In this document: in pieces, positions 34,695 through 41,383 of the stretch | Numbering within the stretch: the first letter of the stretch is position 1 | Layout: the number at the start of each line of letters is the position of its first letter | Source of the DNA: Tubulanus polymorphus | Taxonomy: Eukaryota; Nemertea; Palaeonemertea; Tubulaniformes; Tubulanidae | NCBI RefSeq assembly: GCF_964204645.1 | Contig: NC_134032.1 | Span: forward strand, 13,946,275-14,006,274 | Reading direction: 5' to 3' | DNA length: 60,000 nt | Notes under the pieces: model-generated | What the model saw: only the letters and a program-made list of their open reading frames with translations | The model's database searches: none | Told to the model about the DNA's origin: nothing | Made by a program: the position numbers and the translations under genes

Positions 34695-36024
34695 AGCAGC
34701 AGCAAACTGTCGCGATGAAAGAAAAGTAATTAATTGCGTTGTTATTTCATATTGAGTAGCACACATTTTTAATCATGATTAAAATTGAGATCATGATTAA
34801 AACGAATACCAGACAGGTTTAGGTTTAATATCTGGAAAAAGATTTCATCATAGTAAACTTGTTACAATGAGAGAAAACAAAAAACACCACGCGATAAATC
34901 AGTTTGATAATTCCTTTCATCGGGATATTTGCACTTTAAAAATGACAATTGTAATTATTATCATTACTATTATCGTTATTACTACGAGTTTGATGATAAT
35001 TATGAACTACACGCGCAAATATAAGCGTATGTGTAAGTGATCGCGCACACAAACTGAAGACGAAATCAGTTACAACTTGCTCAAAGAGTTATGAAGTTTC
35101 AATGACTCTCAGCGAAAATGGTTGATATCATATTCCACCGAGGAGATTAATAGAAAACTTACAAAATGAATTTCCGCTTCTACTGTTATCTAGAAAAGAG
35201 AATTAACATTCATATCTATAAAAATCATTCATTAAATGATCAATGAATCTAAGCGCCAGTTTTATGGAGACCCATGTTTACTTTAATAAAATCTGGGTTA
35301 ACTTGATTAAAAGTGAATTCAGTTAACTGAGCACGGGTTAAACATAATATCAGTCTAACCGGCTTCAGATGACCAGCTTAAACAAAACAGGTTTACATAA
35401 AATGATATCATAAAATCTAAACTTACTGGTGGCGGAATTTCCTCCGGGACTTCTGGCTGTTAGAAAAGAACAATAACATTCACGTTCATTAGAATTATTT
35501 GAAAAATAAGCATCTGGGGGCGGTTGCACGTCAATCGAGTCTTAAGTCCGAAAGTGGTCTTAAATCATAAGACTGGTCTTAAGTTGTTAGATTGGCTATA
35601 GAACCAAGTTGGTCTTAGACTGATCTTAAGTCTAAGCCCTGACTATGGAACCGGCCCCAGAAAATGTTTGTTTTGAATATTGATTGTAACATCAAATGAT
35701 AACCGGTCCCGGGTTCAAATCCACATTTAATTAAATATTCAATCTGTATCCTGGATGGTTAGTGAGGTGGAGATATCTTAACGGAGGAGTGGACGGTATC
35801 TTTGATGGGTTGGTATGAACGCCAACACCAGGGGGAGTGGGGGCGGGGTATTTAAATCTAGCTCCGATATATCAATGAAATACTGCGCACTATCTCAAAA
35901 ATATCGATGACGTAGTGCACATCTACTCAGGTAAGTATATTAGGTTTATCAATGTATATACAGACATATTATTGGAACAAAAAAAAAAATGAATACTTAC
36001 TATCTGCTTTCGTTTTGGAGCCAT
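15274..36024 (-). CDS. 35-exon micro-exon gene; basic, Ala/Pro-rich protein with two KH-like segments
   Basis: I do not recognise this gene. The model was built by pairing minus-strand acceptors (mostly ttttacag, ttttatag, ttgcaacag, ttctag) with donors (nearly all gtaag; gtcag at exon 23, gtgag at exon 28, gtaatg at exon 13). Exons 1-31 are all multiples of 3 in phase 0. Exons 32-35 join in phases 1, 1 and 0 with no stop. Predicted length is about 662 residues. The order is: N-terminal PKRK; an Ala/Thr/Pro block present twice (residues 9-54 and 55-103); KH-like segment A (119-185); Lys-rich 186-203; poly-Ala microexons 204-257; basic SP-type motifs 276-391; KH-like segment B (407 to about 465); an Arg-rich and then Glu-Pro-rich tail to 662. 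The many basic clusters suggest a nuclear protein that binds nucleic acid; this is inference. No poly(A) signal AATAAA is visible in the ~150 nt after the stop, and no TATA box upstream of the start. Some microexons could be alternative or skipped, and the exon list may be incomplete. Confidence 0.72.
16018..16253 (-). CDS. exon 34: second half of KH-like segment B plus Arg/Pro linker
   Basis: 236 nt, acceptor attttacag, donor gtaagc. With the base from exon 33 it reads L then EPILIETVEDGPEDVKEAID, LFHLNLGPVLDDQLA, and an Arg/Pro-rich linker ending LWEGELRE. The order strand (ILIETV), G-P-x-D-V-x-x-A helix, LNL resembles the last half of a vigilin KH domain. Four plus-strand copies lie at 6.9-8.8 kb. 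Confidence 0.8.
17165..17310 (+). mobile_element. possible retroelement 3' tail
   Basis: Contains 'cctgacgatgatctctaggg' followed closely by 'gagatcgaaacgtcgtgtcc' and a short AT-rich end. Tails of this kind recur at the 3' ends of invertebrate retroelements (recalled pattern). No open frame upstream. Confidence 0.3.
17365..17530. mobile_element. partial copy of the TTAA/CCCTTTCAGTGC element
   Basis: Begins 'ttaaccctttcagtgc' and shares the next ~150 bp, inverted, with the complete element at 37954-38247. The far terminus is not seen. Confidence 0.65.
17846..17871. repeat. poly-G run
   Basis: About 22-24 consecutive G after 'gagcggc', in intron 33; the length may be an assembly estimate. 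Confidence 0.9.
17937..18002 (-). CDS. exon 33: first half of KH-like segment B
   Basis: 66 nt, acceptor attttacag, donor gtaag. Reads VIEEIRRNIAADPRYLLNFL then TR, and leaves one base for exon 34. The same exon length and phases are kept in the copy at 10572-10637. Confidence 0.78.
18172..18475. repeat. 38-bp intronic minisatellite
   Basis: Units of 'gagttaactctgaactcag' plus 'aatctagttctacatttgc' in intron 32: five good copies, then two or three degenerate ones. Confidence 0.9.
18682..18727 (-). CDS. exon 32: AENAAAAAAVDATEN
   Basis: 46 nt, acceptor tattatag, donor gtaag. Leaves one base that pairs with exon 33 to give Val. Confidence 0.72.
19336..19386 (-). CDS. exon 31: RDEIPPLRRSPRLRRRR
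   Basis: 51 nt, acceptor gttttttccag, donor gtaag. Last of the phase-0 microexons. Confidence 0.72.
19456..19770. repeat. ~45-bp intronic minisatellite, about 7 copies
   Basis: Units of 'tgtgaatagctcggtaggac' plus 'cagagattcagggattctat' in intron 30. The 10.2-kb paralogue has the corresponding sequence once only (10195-10235), so the array grew after the duplication. Confidence 0.9.
19855..19899 (-). CDS. exon 30: TETPATPPPPPPQAD
   Basis: 45 nt, acceptor ctttttag, donor gtaag. A CCG run encodes six Pro. Confidence 0.68.
20265..20500 (-). repeat. shared intron core
   Basis: Minus-strand copy of the sequence described at 9960-10260, between exons 29 and 30. Confidence 0.7.
20675..20716 (-). 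CDS. exon 29: DPVSPKRARIGPVK
   Basis: 42 nt, acceptor ttttatag, donor gtaag. SPKRAR combines a Ser-Pro site with a basic run. Confidence 0.7.
21096..21178. repeat. 26-bp intronic minisatellite
   Basis: Units of 'acagacggagagacaggcac' in intron 28, about three copies. Confidence 0.8.
21210..21236 (-). CDS. exon 28: KRKLKVPAS
   Basis: 27 nt, acceptor ttttatag, donor gtgag. KRKLKV is a strong nuclear-localisation-type cluster. Confidence 0.65.
22042..22074 (-). CDS. exon 27: ESEIARIVQID
   Basis: 33 nt, acceptor catttctag, donor gtaag. Confidence 0.62.
22949..23133. mobile_element. ~185-bp inverted-repeat element (MITE-like)
   Basis: Left end 'agggcgaactcttttat' and right end 'ataaaagagtacgccct' are inverted copies with one mismatch in 17. 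It lies in intron 26 and has no coding capacity. Confidence 0.75.
23212..23265 (-). CDS. exon 26: NDDFPEPPPPEPEAPTII
   Basis: 54 nt, acceptor gattactag, donor gtaag. Confidence 0.65.
23398..23424 (-). CDS. exon 25: DINLFDDLW
   Basis: 27 nt, acceptor ttttatag, donor gtaaat. An acidic/hydrophobic peptide that stands out from the basic neighbours. Exon and phase fit; the donor is weaker. Confidence 0.55.
24033..24068 (-). CDS. exon 24: QPVSPPKIRREE
   Basis: 36 nt, acceptor ttttacag, donor gtaagt. It resembles exon 29 (DPVSPKRARIGPVK), and both have the shared intron core nearby. Confidence 0.72.
24420..24482. repeat. cagaca-type microsatellite
   Basis: Tandem 'cagacacagacaga' in intron 23. 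The homologous intron of the paralogue has 'ggtcggtc' and 'tgtctgtc' at 52736-52800, so the tract is conserved in place but not in unit. Confidence 0.85.
24741..24773 (-). CDS. exon 23: VTRKRRRSVDE
   Basis: 33 nt, acceptor ttttatag, donor gtcag (non-consensus at position 3, but also used in both paralogue copies). RKRRR is a nuclear-localisation-type cluster. Confidence 0.72.
24955..24984 (-). CDS. exon 22: CSQTVTTTKE
   Basis: 30 nt, acceptor catggcatcag, donor gtaag. Paralogue copy at 54231. Confidence 0.7.
25246..25269 (-). CDS. exon 21: KPTASPKE
   Basis: 24 nt, acceptor attgcaacag, donor gtaag. Related to exons 18-20 at its start. Confidence 0.7.
25546..25593 (-). CDS. exon 20: KPTPTATAAAAAIPAR
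   Basis: 48 nt, acceptor attgcaatag, donor gtaagt. Third member of the exon 18-19 family. The intron between it and exon 19 carries an extra ~0.7 kb (25.74-26.46 kb). Confidence 0.7.
25740..26470. other. ~0.7-kb insertion within the exon 18-20 repeat
   Basis: Sequence absent from the homologous introns. It contains two 'ctcaagccgcccg' motifs near 26018-26060, a G12 run near 26263 and a 'gggattcgaaccc' tRNA-B-box-like motif (minus strand) near 26095. Its ends carry 'ccattagcactca' (26010) and 'tgagtgctaatgg' (26472) in inverted orientation. Confidence 0.5.
26567..26599 (-). CDS. exon 19: QKPTAAAIPAR
   Basis: 33 nt, same splice sites and flanking introns as exon 18, ~300 bp away: a recent exon-plus-intron duplicate. 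Confidence 0.7.
26865..26903 (-). CDS. exon 18: QKPTAAAAAIPAR
   Basis: 39 nt, acceptor ttattgcag, donor gtaagt. A second acceptor three bases in (cagcag) could drop the Gln. Confidence 0.7.
27432..27473 (-). CDS. exon 17: MKATAAAATTAAAF
   Basis: 42 nt, acceptor tttatggcag, donor gtaag. GCA/ACA repeat. Confidence 0.65.
27701..27727 (-). CDS. exon 16: RERKKKALE
   Basis: 27 nt, acceptor cttttacag, donor gtaag. Strongly basic. Confidence 0.65.
27829..27855 (-). CDS. exon 15: TLKEKRKME
   Basis: 27 nt, acceptor ctttatag, donor gtaag. The fused paralogue copies at 48.6-50.2 kb continue with a related sequence (TEKIREKED) without an intron. Confidence 0.65.
28603..28722 (-). CDS. exon 14: second half of KH-like segment A
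   Basis: 120 nt, acceptor ctatttacag, donor gtaag. Begins QVIVDTPRVHPIVVVRGPKV, followed by AVDNCYEYAHELRDRLVAQE. The pattern strand, turn, strand, RGPK, VD-x-C, helix LRDRL matches the C-terminal half of vigilin-type KH domains (strand, G-P-x-x-x-V, helix). This assignment is from memory of the family; confidence about 0.45 for KH, higher for the exon. Confidence 0.8.
29010..29085. other. conserved 3' flank of exon 13
   Basis: The ~75 bp after exon 13's donor (ttgatttcaaaggaagtg..., ending at 'taattaaagtggctcc') is kept in both plus-strand exon 13 copies (51404-51480 and 52178-52255). This shows duplication of exon plus intron. Confidence 0.7.
29090..29170 (-). CDS. exon 13: first half of KH-like segment A
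   Basis: 81 nt, acceptor ttatatttcag, donor gtaatg. Starts EIETVFELKLGTSLRASFQK and ends TLTRKYP. The hydrophobic strand (VFELKL), then the G-T-S-L turn and the following helix (LRASFQKTL) sit where the strand, GxxG loop and helix of a KH domain would. The canonical GxxG is not kept. If the donor is not used, a TGA follows two codons later. Confidence 0.7.
30053..30327. mobile_element. ~275-bp inverted-repeat element
   Basis: Ends 'cataggcgtcccc' and 'ggggatgcctatg', inverted with one mismatch. In intron 12. Non-coding. Confidence 0.65.
30463..30660 (-). repeat. 100-bp direct duplication containing an exon-like open frame
   Basis: Two nearly identical 100-bp units inside intron 12. On the minus strand each has ccctcag, an open stretch reading VPIIVNIKVGKSIETFELHR plus VKT, and then gtaaga. 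The open stretch would be 1 nt plus 23 codons, so it does not fit the phase-0 pattern. It is not included in the model. Confidence 0.5.
30805..31030. repeat. ~37-bp minisatellite with internal dyad
   Basis: About six units of 'aaaccgtaccgatacggttg' plus 'gcttgtttcttaactc'. Each unit carries the palindromic core accgtaccgatacggt. Confidence 0.9.
31715..31759 (-). CDS. exon 12: HHTGTRSKLASPDIE
   Basis: 45 nt, acceptor cttttacag, donor gtaag. It leads directly into KH-like segment A. Confidence 0.7.
32150..32173 (-). CDS. exon 11: RKQTAAKA
   Basis: 24 nt, acceptor catgtcatcag, donor gtaag. Confidence 0.7.
32523..32558 (-). CDS. exon 10: NSATTTTAPAPE
   Basis: 36 nt, acceptor attgcgacag, donor gtaag. 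Confidence 0.7.
32772..32795 (-). CDS. exon 9: NRPTATNT
   Basis: 24 nt, acceptor attgcaacag, donor gtaagt. Confidence 0.7.
32936..32970 (-). pseudogene. shorter CAG-repeat exon-like segment, donor lost
   Basis: Counterpart of 34641-34706 with about 9 triplets. Acceptor tcgcgacag is present; the donor position reads agaagttt. The frame runs open as poly-Gln towards exon 9, probably by chance. Confidence 0.45.
33407..33439 (-). CDS. exon 8: ITVEAEIHFVN
   Basis: 33 nt, acceptor cttttctag, donor gtaag. Six nt longer than exon 3 at its 3' end. Confidence 0.68.
33676..33705 (-). CDS. exon 7: PEVPEEIPPP
   Basis: 30 nt, acceptor tttctaacag, donor gtaag. First exon of the second copy of the N-terminal block. 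Confidence 0.7.
33862..33885 (-). CDS. exon 6: RKQTAAKA
   Basis: 24 nt, acceptor catgtcatcag, donor gtaag. Identical peptide in exon 11. Confidence 0.7.
34234..34266 (-). CDS. exon 5: NSATTTTAAPE
   Basis: 33 nt, acceptor attgcgacag, donor gtaag. Duplicate of exon 10, differing by one codon. Confidence 0.7.
34479..34502 (-). CDS. exon 4: NRPTATNT
   Basis: 24 nt, acceptor attgcaacag, donor gtaagt. Same peptide as exon 9. Confidence 0.7.
34641..34706 (-). pseudogene. CAG-repeat (poly-Ala or poly-Gln) exon-like segment, donor lost
   Basis: A clean acceptor (tcatcgcgacag) is followed by TTTGCTGCTGCTGCA and then a CAG/GCA run of about 14 triplets. Where the other exons have gtaagttt, this copy reads gaagttt, so no donor is visible. 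The copy at 32936-32970 has the same defect. Read in the acceptor's first frame it is poly-Ala; the next frame gives poly-Gln. Confidence 0.5.
35163..35189 (-). CDS. exon 3: ITVEAEIHF
   Basis: 27 nt, acceptor cttttctag, donor gtaag. Duplicated as exon 8, which keeps two more codons (VN). Confidence 0.65.
35427..35456 (-). CDS. exon 2: PEVPEEIPPP
   Basis: 30 nt between acceptor tttctaacag and donor gtaagt. A near-identical exon 7 lies 1.75 kb downstream. Confidence 0.7.
35514..35660. mobile_element. ~147-bp MITE-like element
   Basis: Ends 'ctgggggcggttgcac' and 'atggaaccggccccag' are imperfect inverted repeats. The inside is full of 'gtcttaag' motifs. It lies in intron 1. Confidence 0.7.
36001..36024 (-). 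CDS. exon 1, start: MAPKRKQI
   Basis: ATG at 36024-36022, donor gtaagt after 36001. A ttttctag acceptor precedes 36028, so an upstream non-coding exon is likely. PKRK resembles a nuclear localisation signal. The start is chosen as the only ATG in this exon in frame with the phase-0 downstream exons. Confidence 0.65.
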
Positions 36025-36028
36025 ATTT

Positions 36029-36535
36029 CTAGAAAACAAAATAGAGACATCATAAACATTTGAGCGACGACACTTATCATCATTTGAAAATTGGCATATC
36101 GATTGTAAACAAATCCGCCAGATGACAGATCTGTAATCAGTCAGTGCTATGGAGGGTAGCCCTTGGGTTTTAATAGAAACAATATCAGAGACAACACACA
36201 TTAACATCTGGCCCCAGTGTTACCGCACTATATCAGTATGCATGGTTACTGCAGTTACATGGTTAAAAAATTTCTAAGTATTTCATGGGTGATTTTTCAA
36301 TTTTCCAAAGCGGAACTGAACCGATATCATCATGCTTCAGTTAACATTTTAGCGGTGAATGGTTGATAAAGATGATTCTCAAGGGAATTCGCTGACGAAA
36401 GTTGCACTTGGCAAATACACAAAATATAAATGAATTACCCAAATATTTCCTTGATTTTAGGAAAATTTCCGAAATTTATTTTTGGAAATAATTCCAAACT
36501 AGGAGTTATCATTTCAAAATTCCAAAGTTTTTCCC
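36029..36535. other. 5' flank of the micro-exon gene, no clear promoter
   Basis: Minus-strand promoter position. No TATA box or initiator stands out. 36240-36535 is a dispersed repeat also found at 10.84-11.16 kb. Confidence 0.4.
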
Positions 36536-36536
36536 A

Positions 36537-37003
36537 ATAAAGAAGTTTCCAGTTTCTAGGCGCCATTTTGTGGCGGTCCCTCAAGATCCCCATTGTCCTC
36601 AGGAAAGATATTCAAAAAATTTTAAAGCAGGCCTAAACTGCAAATAACCCTTTTTAACCTCTGTGAAAATTGGAAATATAGCTTTAAGATATACTTAGAT
36701 ATTTCAAAATTAATGAATATCGCGATTTCATTTACGCGCGGTTAAGATATGCGGTCCTTGGTTTCATATCGTTACTGTTCTCAATTGTTGCGTTCAAAAA
36801 ATCCAAGAATTACCAACAAATATCTGCATTTCATTTCCTTTAAAATGGTGTATTAATTAAGTTAATCGAGCAAGGGACTGCAGAACTATATGATATTCAA
36901 TCTAAACTTATGTTTTAAAAATGAGCGCAAATTATCGCAACAATGGGGACCTCAAGGGACCGCCACAAAATGGCGCCTAGAAACTGGAAACTTCTTTATT
37001 TCC
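36537..37003. mobile_element. 467-bp inverted-repeat element, with an empty site in the window
   Basis: The ~60-bp terminal inverted repeats start 'aataaagaagtttccagt' and continue through 'ggcgccattttgtggcgg' and 'tccccattg', with very few mismatches between the ends. The surrounding repeat occurs without the insertion at about 11140-11170. Confidence 0.85.
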
Positions 37004-37953
37004 GCGTTCTGTGAGAACCATGAGTATGCCTGTTTATCTTAGTGCTGAGTGCTGGTGGAATTTTTTAAATCTTTACATCTCCAGCACTTTCGAGTATTGA
37101 TTAGTTCAATGAAATGCTTAACGCACCTTAACATTTCAACAAAATATTTTGTTTAGGGTTTCATTCAGTAAACCATCAGGCCATACATGTAGTTCAACAG
37201 TTTTGGACGCAATGGGATACCGGCAAGGCTAATGAATGAATAAGACCCTAAAGATATTTTCTGTTGAAGACATTTTGAGGGCACCAACGATTCCCTACCA
37301 TTTTTCATTACCAGTTGAAATTTGGTTTATTTCAGAATGTTTTAAATCTAAAAAACTGATCTAGAAATGTGGAACTGGGGGTCCACAACAGTGGAACTGG
37401 ATCCTGATAGCCGCTTTAAATGAAATCTTTTTTACATTTTGGTTGAAGAAATTAAATTTGTGTAGGGTGCCAAAAATCCCAGATCAGTTATCCAAAGTAA
37501 TACACACTAAATTTTTTATTTTCGTGTTTAAACTTTTCTCAACTTGGTCTCAACAGGACCAGCGAAACTGTGCAGTCCAGATAAACCATCGTTTCTATAT
37601 ACATTTTACACTGTTTTGAAGGATTGCCAAAAAATCGTCTTTAACTGATTTGAATCAGAGAAAAGAGACTCCATTTTATGAACTAAATAAATTTTAACAA
37701 TATGTTCCATGCCTACCATTTTAAATCATTTTCAAATCATAGAAAATCATATTTTATAGGCATGGAAACACAAGAAACATTTTGTTAGAATTTCAAAAAT
37801 GGCTGATCTTTTGTAATTGCAACATGAGAAAATGAAGACTTTTTGGCAATTCTTCAATATGGTGTAAAGTGGATGTAAATACAACTGTTTATTCAGACTG
37901 CACATTTTCACTCTGGTCGTATCGAGACCAAATTGAGGTGTGTTCAAAAGTTT

Positions 37954-38247
37954 AACCCTTTCAGTGCGTCTACACCGCAGTGTGGTATATAAATCGGTGA
38001 TGGATTTTGCTAGTACATCGCACTGCGGTGTCTTGATGTAATAAGTAATTAGTTTTTATCTCTATTGAAAGATGACAGCACCTGTCAAACACAGTGAAAT
38101 ACTAATAGCTAATGATACACCGTGCCGCGGTGTAGACGCACTACAGTGGTATTCCCGTTATTCAACAAACTAGGGCGGAATTTTTCAAAATTTTAAAATT
38201 ATCTCCAGCACTATAAAATTGATCAGTCAGCACTGAAAGGGTTAAGA
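37954..38247. mobile_element. 294-bp piggyBac-like MITE
   Basis: Flanked by TTAA on both sides, with ends CCCTTTCAGTGC and GCACTGAAAGGG. A TTAA target and CCC-starting ends are the known signature of piggyBac-type elements. No coding frame. Confidence 0.75.
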
Positions 38248-38384
38248 GAAATATCACAAAGTAATGGATGTCATGCAAAAATTATGAAGACATCGGTCCA
38301 TTCCGTTTCGTGAACGTAAAAATAAAACCCTGTAAATCAATTCGACATTCACTAAATTCACCTGCATTAATGAAGAAATTTAAA

Positions 38385-40000
38385 ATCGATTTTAAGTGTA
38401 AGATATTTTTTATCTAAGTGGGTCCTAGTCTAATTGGGTCTAACAGTCAGTTTCACAAAAATTTTATCGGCGAGATAAACTTTAGTTAATGATGAAATTT
38501 TGTAATCGATTCTAAGTGTAAGGCTAAACAAAAATGATACCTTGTTTCTCTGCAGCGGCCGGGTCATTTTTATAAAATATAAAATTTATAAACAGTTCAT
38601 TTCTATAGCGGCCGGGTCTGTTATGGTAAAATTGATCACGATTTTAAAAAAAGTAATGTATAGGGTAGATTGGCGGCCAGCCGGGTCAACATTTAAGCTC
38701 AGCAGAGCGGAGAAACAAGGCGGCCAGCCGGGTCAACATTTAAGCTCAGCAGAGCGGAGAAACAAGGCATCAATTTTTTTTTAGCCTAAGATATTCTTCA
38801 TCTAAGTGGGTCCAAGTCTAATTGGGTCCAAGAGTAAGTTTCTCGAAAATTGTACAGCTATTTTCTATTTCGACTTGACTTGCACATCAGGTGGCCTAGC
38901 TCAGTCAGTTTTAGTGGTATATACCTGATAGAAGTCTTATTAGGACCAGAAAGGACCGGCAGTTGATGAAAAACATTGTTTTCTGATCCATTATACACTG
39001 TATTTAAGGATTGCAAAAAAGTCTTCATTGAAAACAGTTAAAATAGAGAAAAGTGGCTCTATGATTCCAACATTAAATTCTAACTATTTATTTCCATGCC
39101 TACATAGCAAACTTCAGTTGCTAAGGCTTTTTTGTAATCATTTGATACAGTGTGCAATGGATTAAAAAACGACTGCCCCTCAGTAAGTTTAGGTAGTATA
39201 TACCTGATATTAAAGAAACGGGTCAAAAGGGTAAGCACAGATGGGCAGCTGATCTAAAAGCATCGGTTCCATTTAAACTGCATTGAGGGATAACCTAAAT
39301 ATTCTTTAACTCAAATGATCTTCAATACAACGTGAAATGGATTAAATATCAAAGTTTAAGGTTGGCCGCCTATCTGTGCCATCTCATTTGAGACCTTTAT
39401 AACAGGTTATGTACTACCAAAACTGACTGAGCTAGGCCACCTGATGTGCGGCCAAATCTAGTTGAAATAGAAATTAATCAAAAAACCAATATTCTTTACC
39501 AACACTAATGGATACAAAAATCTTGTAAAACCAGGGCCAACTAAAATCGGGGAAGCAATTTCATGACATAAATTTGACACCAAAATCTATTTCATGGCTC
39601 AGTATTTTATGAGAATAGATAATTCTAGAATATAATAATATTTTGCCTAGTATTTGTTCATTTGTATCAACATCATCCACAGCTAATAGTGATCTAAGGT
39701 CTCAGTGAGCTGTATTGTATTCAAACAACTGTAAGACATCATTATTAGATCATGCTGTTACATTTTGAGCAGCCAGGGTTTGACTAGTTCGCCATCTAGT
39801 GGATACTATGAATTCGTGTCTATCGGATTAAATTGTCAGCTGGCAGATGAGCTTGGGAAGAAAGTTTTTCAAATCGATTCTAAAAATATTTACATTTTAT
39901 TCAGTTTATCTCACCAATAAATTTTTTGTGAAACTGACCCCTGGACCTTATTAGACTAGGCCTACGTGAAGAATATCTTACTCTAAAATCGCTTTTAAAT
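38385..40000. mobile_element. ~1.6-kb segment with ~125-bp terminal inverted repeats
   Basis: The left 38385-38520 and right 39860-40000 are inverted relatives round 'gtcagtttcacaaaaa' and 'gagataaact'. A second inverted pair lies inside: 'aggtggcctagctcagtc' near 38890 and 'gactgagctaggccacct' near 39425. No transposase frame seen. Confidence 0.65.
38671..38767. repeat. 47-bp direct duplication
   Basis: Two copies of 'gcggccagccgggtcaacat' plus 'ttaagctcagcagagcggag' side by side. Confidence 0.85.
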
Positions 40001-40439
40001 TAGTTCAAAACAGGTGCATATTGAATCGATTTAGGATAAATTTCGTTTGGGGAAAATGTACCCAGGGTCGATTGAACTGGTATTTTCTCAGTTTTGAAAA
40101 ACGGACTTATTCAACAAAAATGTCCAAAAGGGTTTCATATAGGCAGCTATCAGGATCCAGTTTCACAGTTCTGGACCCAGTTCCACAGTTGCAAGTTAGA
40201 GCTAACTGAGTTCATTTTCAATGTTTTAACTACAATCAATTTTGAACTCAGATTTAGAGTTCAGGTTTAAAGCAAATTGAAATGAACTAATTTTAACTCA
40301 AAGTAAACCAAAGATGAAACCGAGATCGAATGCTGATTTTCAGATGCAGCTCTCAATTCAGAATAATTCTTATCAAAATAATTTCTGATCTTTAGGACTA
40401 ATGACCCTTCATTTCACACGCCTCAAAATTGGACAAAAA

Positions 40440-41265
40440 TGAACTCAGCTAGCTCTTCCCCAACCTGGAAGCTTTGTTTATTTTCTACCCTTAGCTACGT
40501 ATAAAGCTCGGGTCTAAAATCAAAACTTCACTTCAAAAACTTAGGCCTAGTTTACAAAAAAAATGGCCACCGGGCTGAAGAGGTATGAGGTAGGGAGAGG
40601 GATCGCCGCCGACGGGGCTTTGTTTCTTCAGTTTTCTTCTGCCGTTCGTTCGACCATCTCATTTTTTCAACCAGTCGCTGCTGTGATGATATTCTCCTGC
40701 AGAAATTTGAGATCTCAAAAAGATCGGCTTCAAAAACATCGGCGGCGATCAGGATTGAGGAGCGGGATGGGTGCGGAAAGTGGCGCCATTTCAGACGACA
40801 GAATATCGAGTTAAAACATCGTCTGAAATATCAGTTTACCTCAATAGATGATCGTCAAAAACTATTTCTGCGCCGTCCAAACGATCTCTTCTGTGATATT
40901 GGACGTAAAATCTACCGCAAAACGATCTGATTTAACGGATGTAAAGAGATTTAAATCGAAAAAATCGCCATCACGTTTACTTACATCGCTCGATTTAGCA
41001 TGAATGATAATGCGCGCAACGGGCGAGCCAATCACCGTGACGGAAACAATAGGATCCAATCAACGGAACGGATACTATCGGATGCCGGACCACGTGGTGT
41101 GTTTGAATCGGCGGCATTCGGATACGGATTCTATAACCGAACCGTCGAAATGATATATCATTATCAATTTCAATTGATGTATCGAAATATCAATTCGACT
41201 ATCGATAGAAATAGAAATGATTCTATCGTAGATCTTTTAATATCAGTATCGGATTTTTTTTAGAT
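40440..41265. repeat. CpG-rich segment duplicated at 58570-59400
   Basis: Direct repeat of about 0.8 kb. It contains AAAATGGCC(A/G)CC (YY1-like), gagccaatcacc (CCAAT), accacgtggt (E-box palindrome) and many CpG. The open frame at 40563-40814 (MATGLKR...) is stopped after seven codons in the other copy, so it is unlikely to be protein. It may be a promoter or first-exon region. Confidence 0.6.
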
Positions 41266-41383
41266 TTTACCGACGCCCGACGACCAAACAACTCACATCA
41301 TCCTCGATTGCCAGGGGCCGGATGAAACGTTGGACGCGGACCGCGTATCGGCCATCGGCACTATCTAGGCTATGAACCCAGGG

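Larger units (their letters stand above)
31980..35470 (-). repeat. ~1.72-kb tandem duplication of the N-terminal exon block
   Basis: Exons 2-6 and their introns (33.74-35.46 kb) repeat as exons 7-11 (32.02-33.74 kb) at very high identity. Homologous exons lie 1.71-1.76 kb apart. The copies differ mainly in CAG-tract length and small indels, so the event is recent. Confidence 0.9.

Noticed and set aside
40563-40814. Open frame MATGLKRYEVGRG...
   Set aside because: The duplicate at 58690 has a stop after seven codons, so the frame is not maintained.
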